Below, one piece after another: positions 7,160 to 15,578 of a stretch of DNA of 64,000 nucleotides (position 1 is the stretch's first letter; every line of letters starts with the position of its first letter). The DNA comes from JARRKC01 sp963723965 (GTDB taxonomy: Bacteria > Acidobacteriota > UBA6911 > RPQK01 > JAPXNP01): NCBI GenBank assembly GCA_963723965.1, contig CAVRSV010000014.1, forward strand, positions 1 to 64,000, in the 5' to 3' direction. Under the pieces are notes generated by a model. It was given only the letters and a program-made list of their open reading frames with translations. It did not search any database and was not told where the DNA came from. A program made the translations under genes and the position numbers.

Positions 7160-10100
7160 GCGTCACCGAAGTCTTCATCCGGCGGCCGGTGATGACCACG
7201 CTGTTGATGCTGGGAATCCTCTTCTTCGGCATCATGGGCTATCGCCTGTTGCCAGTCAGCGATCTTCCCAACGTTGACTTTCCGACCATTACGGTCACCG
7301 CCGGCCTGCCGGGCGCCAGCCCGGAAACGATGGCCGCTTCGGTGGCGACGCCGCTCGAGCGTCAGTTCGCCAGCATCGCGGGACTGGATTCGATGAGTTC
7401 CTCCAGTGCCCTGGGGAGCACCCGCATCACCCTGCAGTTCGATCTGAGCCGCAGCATCAGTGACGCCGCACAGGACGTGCAGGCTGCCATCGCCCGCACC
7501 GCTCCCCAGCTTCCGGTGGGGATGCCCAGCCCTCCGACCTACCTGAAGGTCAATCCTTCTGCCGCTCCCATCCTGTACCTTTCGCTGACTTCGCCGACCC
7601 TTCCCCTCTCCACGGTGACCGACTATGGACAGACTTTTCTCGCGGAACGGATTTCCATGGTCAGCGGTGTGGCGAACGTGCTCGTCTTCGGATCCCAGAA
7701 ATTCGCGGTTCGCGCCCAGCTCGACCCCAAGGTCCTCGCCTCGCTTGGCATCGGAATCGATCAGGTGGCCACGGCCATCGCAGAGGGGAACGTGACGCTG
7801 CCGACCGGGTCATTGTCGGGCGCGCACTTCGCCTTCACCATACGCGCATCTGGCCAACTGACCGACGCCAGCGAGTTCCGTTCGCTGATCGTGACATCGC
7901 ACGACGGCAACCCGGTCCGCCTCGGACAGCTGGGAGACGTCATCAACAGCGTGGAGAACGACCAGGTGGGCGGCTGGCTCAACGGAGTCCCGGCGGTCAT
8001 CCTGGCAATTCAGCGTCAGCCGGGTACCAACACGGTGGCCGTGGTGGATGGAATTCGTGCGATCCTGCCGGAGGTCAGAAACGAACTGCCCGCCTCCATC
8101 GATGTCGGCATTCTGTACGATCGTTCGGAATCGATCCGCGCCTCCGTCTCGGACGTGAAGTTCACACTCCTCCTGGCGGTGCTCCTGGTGGTGCTGGTTA
8201 TCTTCCTGTTCCTGCGGAACATCTCGGCGACCATCATTCCGAGCATGTCCCTGCCCATGTCCATCATCGGCACTTTCGCCATCATGTATCTGGCCGGCTA
8301 CAGTCTCGACAATCTCTCACTTCTGGCTTTGATCCTGTCCGTGGGTTTCGTCGTCGACGACGCCATCGTCATGCTCGAGAATATCGTCCGCCACCTCGAG
8401 GCCGGGGAACCTCCCTTCCAGGCTGCTCTGGCTGGTGCCCGTGAGATCGGCTTCACGATCGTGGCGATGACGCTGTCCCTGTCGGCGGTGTTCATCCCGG
8501 TTCTGTTTCTCGGGGGCGTCCTGGGTCGACTCCTGCACGAATTTGCCGTGACCATCATCTCGGCGATCCTGGTCTCGGGCTTCGTTTCACTCAGCCTCAC
8601 TCCCATGCTCGGCAGTCGACTCCTGCGCTCGCCGAAAGGCGTTCGACACGGTCACCTTTATCGTGTGTTCGAGCGGGCCCTGCACCGGACGCTCAGGGGC
8701 TACGAGAAGAGCCTCAAGGTGGCCCTCGAGCATCGGCTGGGCGTCCTGTCCCTCGCCGTTCTGCTGCTGCTGGCCACCCTGTACCTTTTCGTCATCGTCC
8801 CCAAAGGCTTCGTCCCCAGCGAGGACACCGGTGAAATCCTGGCCTTTACGCAGGCCGCGCAGGGGATTTCCTACCAGTCCATGGTGCAGCACCAGGCGGA
8901 AGTGACGGCGATTATCGGACGCAACCCCGGTGTCTCCTCGGTCATGTCGGTGGTCGGAGCCGGCGGATTCAGTATCACCGAGAATTCGGGGCTGGTCTTC
9001 ATCCGGCTGAAACCGCTGTCCCAGCGCAAAGACTCGGTGGAGCAGGTGATGGCCCAGCTGCGCCCGCAGTTGGCCGCGATTCCCGGAATCGAGGTCTTTC
9101 TGCAAAATCCGCCGACGATTCCGACCGGTTCTCAGCTGACGACCGGCCAGTATCAGTACACGCTGCAGAGCACGGACCAGCCGGAGCTTTTCCGGGTTGC
9201 TCCCCTGCTGACGAGCCGGATGCGGCAGCTGACGGGTCTGGTCGATGTGAACAGCGATCTGCAAATCAACAGCCCGCAGGTCGTCCTGACCATCCACCGG
9301 GATCAGGCCGCACTGCAGGGAGTGACACCCCAGCAGATCGAGACGACCCTGGGCGATGCCTACGGATCCCGTCAGGTTTCGACGATCTACACGTCCACCA
9401 ACGAATATGCCGTCATCATGGAGCTGCAGCCGCAGTACCAGCTGGATCCCGAAGCGTTGTCCCTGCTTTACGTGCGTTCCCAGAGCGGGACGCTGGTTCC
9501 ACTGAATGCGGTAGCGGGCCTGTCACTCGGCGCGGGGCCTCTGACGATCACACACTTCGACCAGGTGCCGTCGGTGACGATCTCCTTCAATCTGAGCCAG
9601 AACGTTCCGTTGAGCGATGCCGTTTCCCGCATTGATGCTGTGGCCGCGCAAATCCTCCCCGACACCGTTACCGGTTCGTTTCAGGGGGCCGCGCAAGCCT
9701 TCGAGTCATCCGTGCGAAGTCTGGCGATTCTGCTCGTGGTGGCCGTGGTGGTGATGTACCTGGTACTTGGAATCCTGTACGAGAGCTTCGTCCACCCCGT
9801 GACGGTCCTCTCGGGTCTTCCCTCGGCTGCTTTCGGAGCGCTGCTGACGCTTCTGATCGTCGGCGCCGAGCTCGACATCTACTCCTTCGTCGGCGTCATC
9901 ATGCTCATCGGCATCGTTAAGAAGAACGCCATCATGATGATCGATTTCGCCATCGCGGCGCAGCGGGAACAGGGCAGTGCGGCGGCAGATGCGATCTACC
10001 AGGCCTGCCTGATCCGTTTTCGTCCGATTATCATGACCACCATGGCCGCGCTCATGGGGATCCTGCCCATCGCGATCGGCTTCGGCGCCGGAGCGCAGTC

Positions 10101-10254
10101 GCGGCGTTCTCTGGGCCTGGCGGTGGTTGGTGGACTGCTGGTGTCTCAGTTCCTGACTCTCTACATTACGCCGGTTGTCTATTTGTATCTGGAGAAAGTC
10201 CGAGTGAGAATTGACCCTGCAGAGACGACGCGGTCCTCGCGCCAGGAGGCGTGA
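7156..10254 (+). CDS. RND multidrug efflux permease (HAE1/MdtBC type)
   Basis: 1032 residues, the usual length of AcrB/MdtB/MdtC proton-driven pumps, with twelve hydrophobic helices and two large periplasmic loops. The N-terminus VTEVFIRRPVMTTLLM is typical. Helix 4 carries the proton-relay Asp pair in GFVVDDAIVMLENI, and helix 10 the Lys in GIVKKNAIMMIDFA. The large loops contain the porter-domain repeats. The VIRRP/FIRRP opening and the sequence around IRFRPIIMTTMAALMGILP favour the MdtB/C/multidrug branch over metal exporters. The start overlaps the adaptor stop. The TolC-like partner is nearby on the opposite strand. Confidence 0.93.
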   Translation: MSVTEVFIRRPVMTTLLMLGILFFGIMGYRLLPVSDLPNVDFPTITVTAGLPGASPETMAASVATPLERQFASIAGLDSMSSSSALGSTRITLQFDLSRSISDAAQDVQAAIARTAPQLPVGMPSPPTYLKVNPSAAPILYLSLTSPTLPLSTVTDYGQTFLAERISMVSGVANVLVFGSQKFAVRAQLDPKVLASLGIGIDQVATAIAEGNVTLPTGSLSGAHFAFTIRASGQLTDASEFRSLIVTSHDGNPVRLGQLGDVINSVENDQVGGWLNGVPAVILAIQRQPGTNTVAVVDGIRAILPEVRNELPASIDVGILYDRSESIRASVSDVKFTLLLAVLLVVLVIFLFLRNISATIIPSMSLPMSIIGTFAIMYLAGYSLDNLSLLALILSVGFVVDDAIVMLENIVRHLEAGEPPFQAALAGAREIGFTIVAMTLSLSAVFIPVLFLGGVLGRLLHEFAVTIISAILVSGFVSLSLTPMLGSRLLRSPKGVRHGHLYRVFERALHRTLRGYEKSLKVALEHRLGVLSLAVLLLLATLYLFVIVPKGFVPSEDTGEILAFTQAAQGISYQSMVQHQAEVTAIIGRNPGVSSVMSVVGAGGFSITENSGLVFIRLKPLSQRKDSVEQVMAQLRPQLAAIPGIEVFLQNPPTIPTGSQLTTGQYQYTLQSTDQPELFRVAPLLTSRMRQLTGLVDVNSDLQINSPQVVLTIHRDQAALQGVTPQQIETTLGDAYGSRQVSTIYTSTNEYAVIMELQPQYQLDPEALSLLYVRSQSGTLVPLNAVAGLSLGAGPLTITHFDQVPSVTISFNLSQNVPLSDAVSRIDAVAAQILPDTVTGSFQGAAQAFESSVRSLAILLVVAVVVMYLVLGILYESFVHPVTVLSGLPSAAFGALLTLLIVGAELDIYSFVGVIMLIGIVKKNAIMMIDFAIAAQREQGSAAADAIYQACLIRFRPIIMTTMAALMGILPIAIGFGAGAQSRRSLGLAVVGGLLVSQFLTLYITPVVYLYLEKVRVRIDPAETTRSSRQEA

Positions 10255-10283
10255 CGGAATCTCGCGACGAAGGAAGGCGGGCT

Positions 10284-10691
10284 ATGGTATTCGAACCGGA
10301 TGAACTGCAGGAGCGTATCCGCGCTCTCGGCGATGACGAACTGCTCCGAATGGTCCACGAGGAAGCCGATCAGTATCGGCCGGAAGCGATTGCCATCGCG
10401 CGAGACGAGATTGCGAATCGTGGGCTGACCGACGACGAGGCGACCGACGACGAGGACATCGAGACAGGCGCGGCGGACGAAGAGGAAGCGGACGAGGCTC
10501 TGGGATCGCAGCAGGGCCTGCTCTGTGCCGCCTGCGGTTCGGGTCTCAGGCCTGCGCTTCTGGTCGGGGAATCTCAGGTGGTGGCCATCTTCGAGGACAA
10601 TCGAGAGCAGCGCTTCGTTCGCGCCATGGTGTGCCCCCACTGCGGGACCGCGGATCTCTTCGTCGATTTCGCGACGGACGTCGAAGGGTAG
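10284..10691 (+). CDS. small acidic protein with C-terminal zinc ribbon
   Basis: About 135 residues. The N-terminal half has a helical segment (ELLRMVHEEADQYRPEAIAI) seen in short bacterial proteins where such a helix precedes a DUF-type ribbon. The middle is strongly acidic (Glu/Asp repeats). The C-terminal part has CAAC and CPHC pairs that should bind one zinc. The ATG with GAAGGAAGG upstream is preferred over a GTG that would overlap the pump stop. Function unknown; it may be co-transcribed with the pump. Confidence 0.6.
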   Translation: MVFEPDELQERIRALGDDELLRMVHEEADQYRPEAIAIARDEIANRGLTDDEATDDEDIETGAADEEEADEALGSQQGLLCAACGSGLRPALLVGESQVVAIFEDNREQRFVRAMVCPHCGTADLFVDFATDVEG

Positions 10692-10781
10692 CCGCCGTCC
10701 CACCGTCGCGGGAGGGTGCGGGGGAGGGCGCCTTCTCGGTCGCTCCAGGCGCACGCTCCCCGTCGATCCGTGCGGAACCTC

Positions 10782-11273
10782 CTACGCCGGCTGACCGCCT
10801 TGGGGATTGCTGTCGAACGATTGCAGGGCCAGGTACTGCTCGCCGAATTTCTCGACCCGACGGACTTCCTGGTCGAAGATGTCGTTGTGGCGCTCCTCGT
10901 CGGCCACGAGCGTCTCGAAGAGCTGCTTGGTCACCGAGTCGGCATTCCTGGCACACTCGAGAGCCCACTGGTTATAGGATTCGGCGCTCTCGGCCTCCAT
11001 TCGCCGGGCACACTCCAGCATCTTTCGAGGATCGTGGATTTTCTCGACTTCGGCCGCGACGGCCATCTCCACTTCTCCACCCAGGTAGAGGATCCGCTCG
11101 GCCAACTGCTCGACGTGACCCATCTCCTCGATCGCAATCCGCTTCAGAAGTCCGGCCAGTGGCATGTAGCCCAGGTCCGCGAGGTGAAAGTGGAAGTACA
11201 TGTACTGGTGGACGGCATGCAGTTCATCCGCAACCGCTTTGTTCAACAGTTCGACACTCTTCTTCATCTTCAT
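10782..11273 (-). CDS. bfr: bacterioferritin
   Basis: 163-residue four-helix-bundle iron store. The ATG opening MKMKKSVELLNKAVADELH is chosen; the frame continues upstream but bacterioferritins start here, and GGGGAG precedes it. Ferroxidase ligands are visible: Glu in DELHAVHQYMY, Glu and His in IEEMGHVEQL, Glu in AESAESY, and Glu/His in ADEERHNDIF. The Met in EEMGH matches the haem-coordinating Met52 of E. coli Bfr, so haem binding is plausible. The protein should oxidise ferrous iron and mineralise it in a 24-mer, protecting against peroxide-driven damage. It runs on the minus strand between the zinc-ribbon gene and the TolC-like gene. Confidence 0.92.
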   Translation of the reverse strand: MKMKKSVELLNKAVADELHAVHQYMYFHFHLADLGYMPLAGLLKRIAIEEMGHVEQLAERILYLGGEVEMAVAAEVEKIHDPRKMLECARRMEAESAESYNQWALECARNADSVTKQLFETLVADEERHNDIFDQEVRRVEKFGEQYLALQSFDSNPQGGQPA

Positions 11274-11467
11274 CGCTCGAGTCTCCCCCTCTTGATGCCC
11301 GCGCACCGAATTCGGGAATGGGGCCGTGGCGGACGTCCCCGCTCTGGCATCGGGTTTAGCGGGACCGCCGTCCCCAATCGCAGAAGCGATCTTATCCGCT
11401 CCCGGAGGCAGCATCAATCGCTTTGACCTCTCCTCGCGCGGATTCACGAACCTCGGCGAGGGACGCC

Positions 11468-13153
11468 CTAACGGACGTTGGTTTCGACGGTGTCCGCCAG
11501 CTGGATGTGCTGACTCTCGAGAGTCCGCCCGACCGCATGATCGAGGGCCGCGTAGCCCTCGATCAGGTCGATCTGGGCCCTGAGCTGAACCTCCTCGGCC
11601 TGCAGCAGGTCCCGCTGAGCGTCCATGATGTTGCGGGTCGTCGCCAGTCCCGCCTCGAACTTGGCCTGCTCTCCCGCCAGAGCAGCCTGGGCCGCCTGCA
11701 CGCCCGGAATGGCGGCATCCAGGCTGGCTTTGCTCTGCTCGATTTGCGTCAGGGCCTGGCGTATCTGCAGCGAAACCGACTGTTCCAGATTCGTCCGATT
11801 CAGCTGGTTGCGATTGACGTCGATCTGCGCCTGGGCGCTTTGGGCCCGGGCCTCGGTGTTGAAGATAGGGAACTGCAGTTGGGCCTGCACCAGGTAGCCG
11901 TAGTAGGTGCCCGAGAAGAGCTGGTGCAGCGAATCGGAGAGACCTCCGGGGACAATATCGATGATGGGAGCGTTGAAGATCCCCTGAGAGTAGTCTCGAA
12001 TGACCTGGGTACCGCCGAGTCCGAACTGCTGGTATCCCACCTGGAGGCTCAGATTCGGCCTCAGTTGGCTGCGCGACTGGGCGAGTGTCACGCGGCCATT
12101 TGCGATCTGGAGGTCCGCCTGCTGCAGTTCCGGACGATTCTGAAAGGCGGCCTCCGAAAGCTGTTGAAACGATTCGGTCACCGGAGCTGGCGTGTAGACG
12201 GAATCCGCCGGCACGACCTCGCGACCAAACTCGCGCGGATCCCGATAGCTGGAGATCAGGGTGATGAGCTGATCCAGGGCGAGACGGTAGTTGTATTGGG
12301 ACCGGATCAGCTGCCCCCGAAAGAGGGCGACCTGAGCTTCGGACTGCGTCACATCCAGTTGGGAGGCCGTACCCACTTCCAGACGATCCTTGTTCTGGTC
12401 CCGGAGCGTTGTCGCCGATTCCAGTGATTTCCGATTGACTTCAATGTCCTGCAGAGCGTAGGCGAGCTCCCAGTACTGGGTCCGGACCTGGAGGATGGTC
12501 TCGGCCACCAGGCTTCTGAACTGCTGGAGGCTGATTTTCTGGTTGTTCCTCGAGATCTCGATCTGATAATCGGCCAGAACCCGACCGAAACCCTGCAGCA
12601 GGTCCTGGCTCGCCACCACCTCGAAACCGGTGTTGATGGCTGGGATCAGGCTGGCGAAGACGTTCGTGGAGCGGTCCCGTGAGCCCGTGAAGGTGACGTT
12701 CAGCGTTGTTCCCGTGGACCAGAGCTGCTGGTAGCCGAAATTGTAGCCTGTCCGCACATCGGTCAACTGCGTCCCTCCGGCCAGGACGCTGGCCGTCGGT
12801 GTCGTTTGCCGGTTCCAGTCGAGTCCGAAGCTGCCCCGGGGGTCATAGATGCCCGTGAGCCCTTCGGGAGTCCAGCTGTCGTACAGGTAAGTCACTCGCT
12901 GAACATTGACTCCGAGATTGTAGCGGAGGGCCATCTCGATGGCCTCCCTTTCCGTGAGATACAGCTTCCCGTCCCGCGTCCGGCCCTCGATGGAGACCGG
13001 CGGCAGCTCGACAAAGCGGTGCTGTTGATCCCGATAGTAGCGGGTCAAGAAATGGAGCTGCCCTCGAACCGGGAGCGCCGAGAGGGAAAGGGTGACGGCG
13101 AGGAACAGCACTCTTGTGGCGATGGTCGGGCGGCCGTGCAGGAACTTCGTCAT
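11468..13153 (-). CDS. TolC-family outer-membrane efflux channel
   Basis: 561-residue outer-membrane protein with a clear signal peptide (hydrophobic stretch ending ALPVRGQ) and a perfect GGAGG five bases before the chosen ATG; 23 further in-frame codons upstream are ignored. Two outer-membrane-efflux-protein repeats, rich in Gln/Ala coiled-coil helices, fill about 230-530 (for example LYLTEREAIEMALRYNLGVN early, then QLDVTQSEAQVALFRGQL and AQIDVNRNQLNRTNLEQ). It should trimerise into the exit duct for the adaptor/permease pair encoded 1.2 kb away on the other strand. It is longer than E. coli TolC by about 70 residues, mainly in the N-terminal part. Confidence 0.88.
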   Translation of the reverse strand: MTKFLHGRPTIATRVLFLAVTLSLSALPVRGQLHFLTRYYRDQQHRFVELPPVSIEGRTRDGKLYLTEREAIEMALRYNLGVNVQRVTYLYDSWTPEGLTGIYDPRGSFGLDWNRQTTPTASVLAGGTQLTDVRTGYNFGYQQLWSTGTTLNVTFTGSRDRSTNVFASLIPAINTGFEVVASQDLLQGFGRVLADYQIEISRNNQKISLQQFRSLVAETILQVRTQYWELAYALQDIEVNRKSLESATTLRDQNKDRLEVGTASQLDVTQSEAQVALFRGQLIRSQYNYRLALDQLITLISSYRDPREFGREVVPADSVYTPAPVTESFQQLSEAAFQNRPELQQADLQIANGRVTLAQSRSQLRPNLSLQVGYQQFGLGGTQVIRDYSQGIFNAPIIDIVPGGLSDSLHQLFSGTYYGYLVQAQLQFPIFNTEARAQSAQAQIDVNRNQLNRTNLEQSVSLQIRQALTQIEQSKASLDAAIPGVQAAQAALAGEQAKFEAGLATTRNIMDAQRDLLQAEEVQLRAQIDLIEGYAALDHAVGRTLESQHIQLADTVETNVR

Positions 13154-13523
13154 GTGAACCTCCGTCGGACGGCCTGTGGATGAGCGGGCGGACCAGCCCC
13201 TCCCCAGTCCTTCCAGTAGCATCTCCTCGTTCCCGCCAAGTCAACGATCCGTGGACCCTTCCATTGTATATGTCGCCGGGAAAGCGGGGACGCGCTTGCT
13301 TGAATTCTGCACCGGGGTGGGCATACATTGGAAGAAGCGCGCTCCTTCATTGAAGAGGGAGCCGAGTTGGCTGTCGGCATCCTGCTGGCAGAGAACGGAG
13401 AACGGTCAGCGCCGAACCCGGGGAGGGGGCGGGCTGGGCCGTTGCCCTCGCAGTTCCCCTATCTCCGCCGTAATGCAGCGGTTTCGACGGCAGACGCTGC
13501 ATCGTGCAGCAGGAGTACAAACC
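13154..13523. other. divergent intergenic region
   Basis: 370 bases between the TolC-like gene and the Trp-rich protein gene. Reading toward TolC, TTGACT and TGCTAC are spaced by 17 bases near 13215-13245 and could be a weak promoter. No gene or repeat is seen. Confidence 0.35.
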
Positions 13524-14747
13524 ATGCGAAAGCTTAAAGATAGTCTGTCGATTTCATTCTTCGTCATGCTGTTAATGGTGGGGGCTGCCTCCCTCGGAAC
13601 GGCGCAGGCCGCGGCGGTCCGAGTGGAGATCGGGGGAGCCGTGGGGAATCCGCCCGGCATGTTCTTCTCGGCTCTCCAGCCCTACGGGAACTGGATCTGG
13701 GCCGCAGGGTTCGGCTGGGCTTGGCAACCCACGGACATCGATGTGGGATGGCGTCCCTATACGCTGGGGCACTGGGCCTACACGGACGATGGGTGGACCT
13801 GGGTTTCGAATTGGCAATGGGGCTGGGCCTGCTTCCACTATGGTCGCTGGGCCTTCGACACCGACTACGGCTGGATCTGGGTTCCCGGTATGGACTGGGG
13901 ACCGGCCTGGGTGGTCTGGAGAACCGGTGGCGACTGGATCGGTTGGGCCCCGCTTCCCCCGGGCGCGGAGTGGCGCGGGGACCGGTTGGAGCACGGAGAC
14001 TGGGACCGCATCCCCAAATGGCAGTTCAGCTTTGTCCGGGACCATGACTTCCTCTCCGACCGTCTCAGAGACCACATTGAAGGACCGGAGTTCAACGTGC
14101 GGATCTTCGATCGGACCAACCCCAGGGTCGATTACCGTCGAGAGGACGGGCACATCGTCGACCGCAACGATATGCACGATCACCTGGCAACAGTGCTCGG
14201 GCGCCCCATCGAGCGGCGTCCGCTGGCCGAAGTGCGATCGCTCGATCGGCTGCGAGAGGGCCGACGGGAAGGCGATCACGAAGTGCGCGTCTTTCGGCCC
14301 AATCGGCAGGCGCTCATGCGCAACCGGGGCGATGAGCAACTCTACCGTCAGTTCATCGTGCCTCCCGAGATCCGCTCCCGGCAGCAGCGGGAGCAGGAGC
14401 AACTTCGACAGCGGCAGGACCGCGAGCGCCAGGCCCTCCAGGAACGGCAGCGACGGGAACTGGAGCAGGGTGAGCACGGGCGACCGGGCCGCGGGCGAGG
14501 GCTCCCCGGTCAGGAGTTCGACAGGAATCAGATTCTGCGTCAGCAACAGGCCGAGCGGAATGCCTTCGAACAGCAGATGCAGCGAGAACAGCGACTGATG
14601 CAGGAGGCACATCAGCGAGAGAGCCGGAGGTATGGCGCGCCCGGCGCAGAACACTCCTTCCAGCGAGCCGAGAGGGGCCCGGAACGAGGCCCGGAACGAG
14701 GCGAGCAGACCGAGCGGGAAGGCGGTCGCGGCAGAGGACGGCACTAG
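13524..14747 (+). CDS. secreted Trp-rich DUF6600-type protein
   Basis: 407 residues. AGGAG lies eight bases before the ATG and a normal signal peptide ends TAQAAA. Residues about 35-165 contain a dense series of Trp/Gly/Tyr motifs (GNWIWAAGFGWAWQP, GHWAYTDDGWTWVSNWQWGW, FDTDYGWIWVPGMDWGPAWV), repeated units characteristic of DUF6600. The C-terminal 170 residues are a highly charged Arg/Gln/Glu region, probably coiled-coil or disordered. Such proteins are exported and are found in Acidobacteria and Proteobacteria; no activity is established. The aromatic repeats could bind carbohydrate, but that is only an inference. Two hairpins follow the gene. Confidence 0.8.
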   Translation: MRKLKDSLSISFFVMLLMVGAASLGTAQAAAVRVEIGGAVGNPPGMFFSALQPYGNWIWAAGFGWAWQPTDIDVGWRPYTLGHWAYTDDGWTWVSNWQWGWACFHYGRWAFDTDYGWIWVPGMDWGPAWVVWRTGGDWIGWAPLPPGAEWRGDRLEHGDWDRIPKWQFSFVRDHDFLSDRLRDHIEGPEFNVRIFDRTNPRVDYRREDGHIVDRNDMHDHLATVLGRPIERRPLAEVRSLDRLREGRREGDHEVRVFRPNRQALMRNRGDEQLYRQFIVPPEIRSRQQREQEQLRQRQDRERQALQERQRRELEQGEHGRPGRGRGLPGQEFDRNQILRQQQAERNAFEQQMQREQRLMQEAHQRESRRYGAPGAEHSFQRAERGPERGPERGEQTEREGGRGRGRH

Positions 14748-14756
14748 ACGGCGCAG

Positions 14757-14813
14757 GGAAAAGCAGGAACCGGCCCGCCCCTGCTGCAGGGGAGCGCCGG
14801 CTCTCGCTTTTCC
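14757..14813 (+). terminator. compound hairpin after DUF6600 gene
   Basis: GGAAAAGC (14757-14764) pairs with GCTTTTCC (14806-14813), an inner ACCGGC/GCCGG stem continues it, and CCCCTGCTGCAGGGG forms the tip. There is no T-tract, so it may terminate through structure alone. Confidence 0.5.
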
Positions 14814-14827
14814 GTGGATCCGAAGTA

Positions 14828-14857
14828 CTGAGAGCGGGTTCTGTCTCCCGCTCTCAG
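14828..14857 (+). terminator. 11-bp perfect hairpin
   Basis: CTGAGAGCGGG (14828-14838), an 8-base loop, then CCCGCTCTCAG (14847-14857). Second hairpin in tandem after the DUF6600 gene, again without a clear T-run. Confidence 0.5.
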
Positions 14858-14949
14858 TCCGTGATTTCTCCGAGAAACTTCGAATTTCGAGGGTGGGTCC
14901 AGGTGCGCTATGTTGATTAAGTCGACATCTCGTATTAAGATGGAAGTCA

Positions 14950-14973
14950 ACTTTGACGCATTCGTGTCAAAGT
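14950..14973. promoter_or_regulatory. inverted-repeat operator candidate upstream of doxX-GMC genes
   Basis: ACTTTGAC (14950-14957) and GTCAAAGT (14966-14973) are perfect 8-base arms around an 8-base spacer, in an unusually AT-rich stretch 119 bases before the DoxX start. Size and symmetry fit a dimeric repressor site. The regulator is unknown. Confidence 0.45.
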
Positions 14974-15091
14974 CATCGGGACCATATCTTAAGTCGCGGA
15001 AGGAAAAGAGTTACGGAGTGGATCGATCCAGCCGTCCTTGCCGTTCGCGCGCGGGCGGTCTTTTCCGTCCGCACAGCAGCGAGGGAAAAAG

Positions 15092-15475
15092 ATGCAGGCC
15101 ATTTTAGGCAGATTCGACAAAGAGATCCTGGCGATCCTGCGGATCGTCGTCGGCCTTCTGTTCGCCTGTCACGGTGCCCAGAAGATTCTCGGACTTCTGG
15201 GCGGGATGCGTGGCGGCACCGTTCCCCTGTTCTCACTGTTCGGTCTGGCAGGTGTGATCGAACTGCTGGGAGGTCTGATGATCATGCTGGGGATCTTCGC
15301 TGCCTGGGCGGCTTTCATCGCCAGCGGCGAGATGGCGGTAGCTTACTTCATGGCACATGCCCCCCGCGCCTTGTGGCCAATCCAAAACGGGGGCGAGTTG
15401 GCCGTGGTTTACGCCTTTGTCTTCCTGTACATCGCCGCCAAGGGTTCGGGGAAGTGGAGCATCATGCGCCGATGA
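15092..15475 (+). CDS. DoxX family membrane protein
   Basis: 127-residue integral membrane protein with four hydrophobic helices. DoxX features are visible: ILRIVVGLLFACHGAQKI in helix 1, GVIELLGGLMIMLGIFA in helix 2 and the WPIQNGGELAVVYAFVFLYIAAKG end. DoxX relatives act in quinone-linked oxidation (thiosulfate:quinone oxidoreductase small subunit) or in redox homeostasis; the electron donor here is unknown. GAGGG lies six bases before this ATG; an upstream in-frame ATG has no site. It is the first gene of a probable unit with the GMC oxidoreductase 103 bases downstream. Confidence 0.85.
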   Translation: MQAILGRFDKEILAILRIVVGLLFACHGAQKILGLLGGMRGGTVPLFSLFGLAGVIELLGGLMIMLGIFAAWAAFIASGEMAVAYFMAHAPRALWPIQNGGELAVVYAFVFLYIAAKGSGKWSIMRR

Positions 15476-15578
15476 CGGAACAGTCGGAGTCTGCCGGCCG
15501 CCGCTCGCCGGGTGCAGAGGTCAGGAGAGGGTGATTCTGCATCCCGATTCGACATCCTGGACAAGGGAGATCTGAGAG

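Noticed and set aside
11423..12427. 334-codon open frame on + opposite the TolC-like gene
   Set aside because: Complement of the efflux-channel repeats; no start signal or family feature.
14953..14990. sigma70 promoter TTGACG with CATATC before DoxX
   Set aside because: The spacing is about 24 bases, too long; the TTGAC is better explained as an arm of the inverted repeat.
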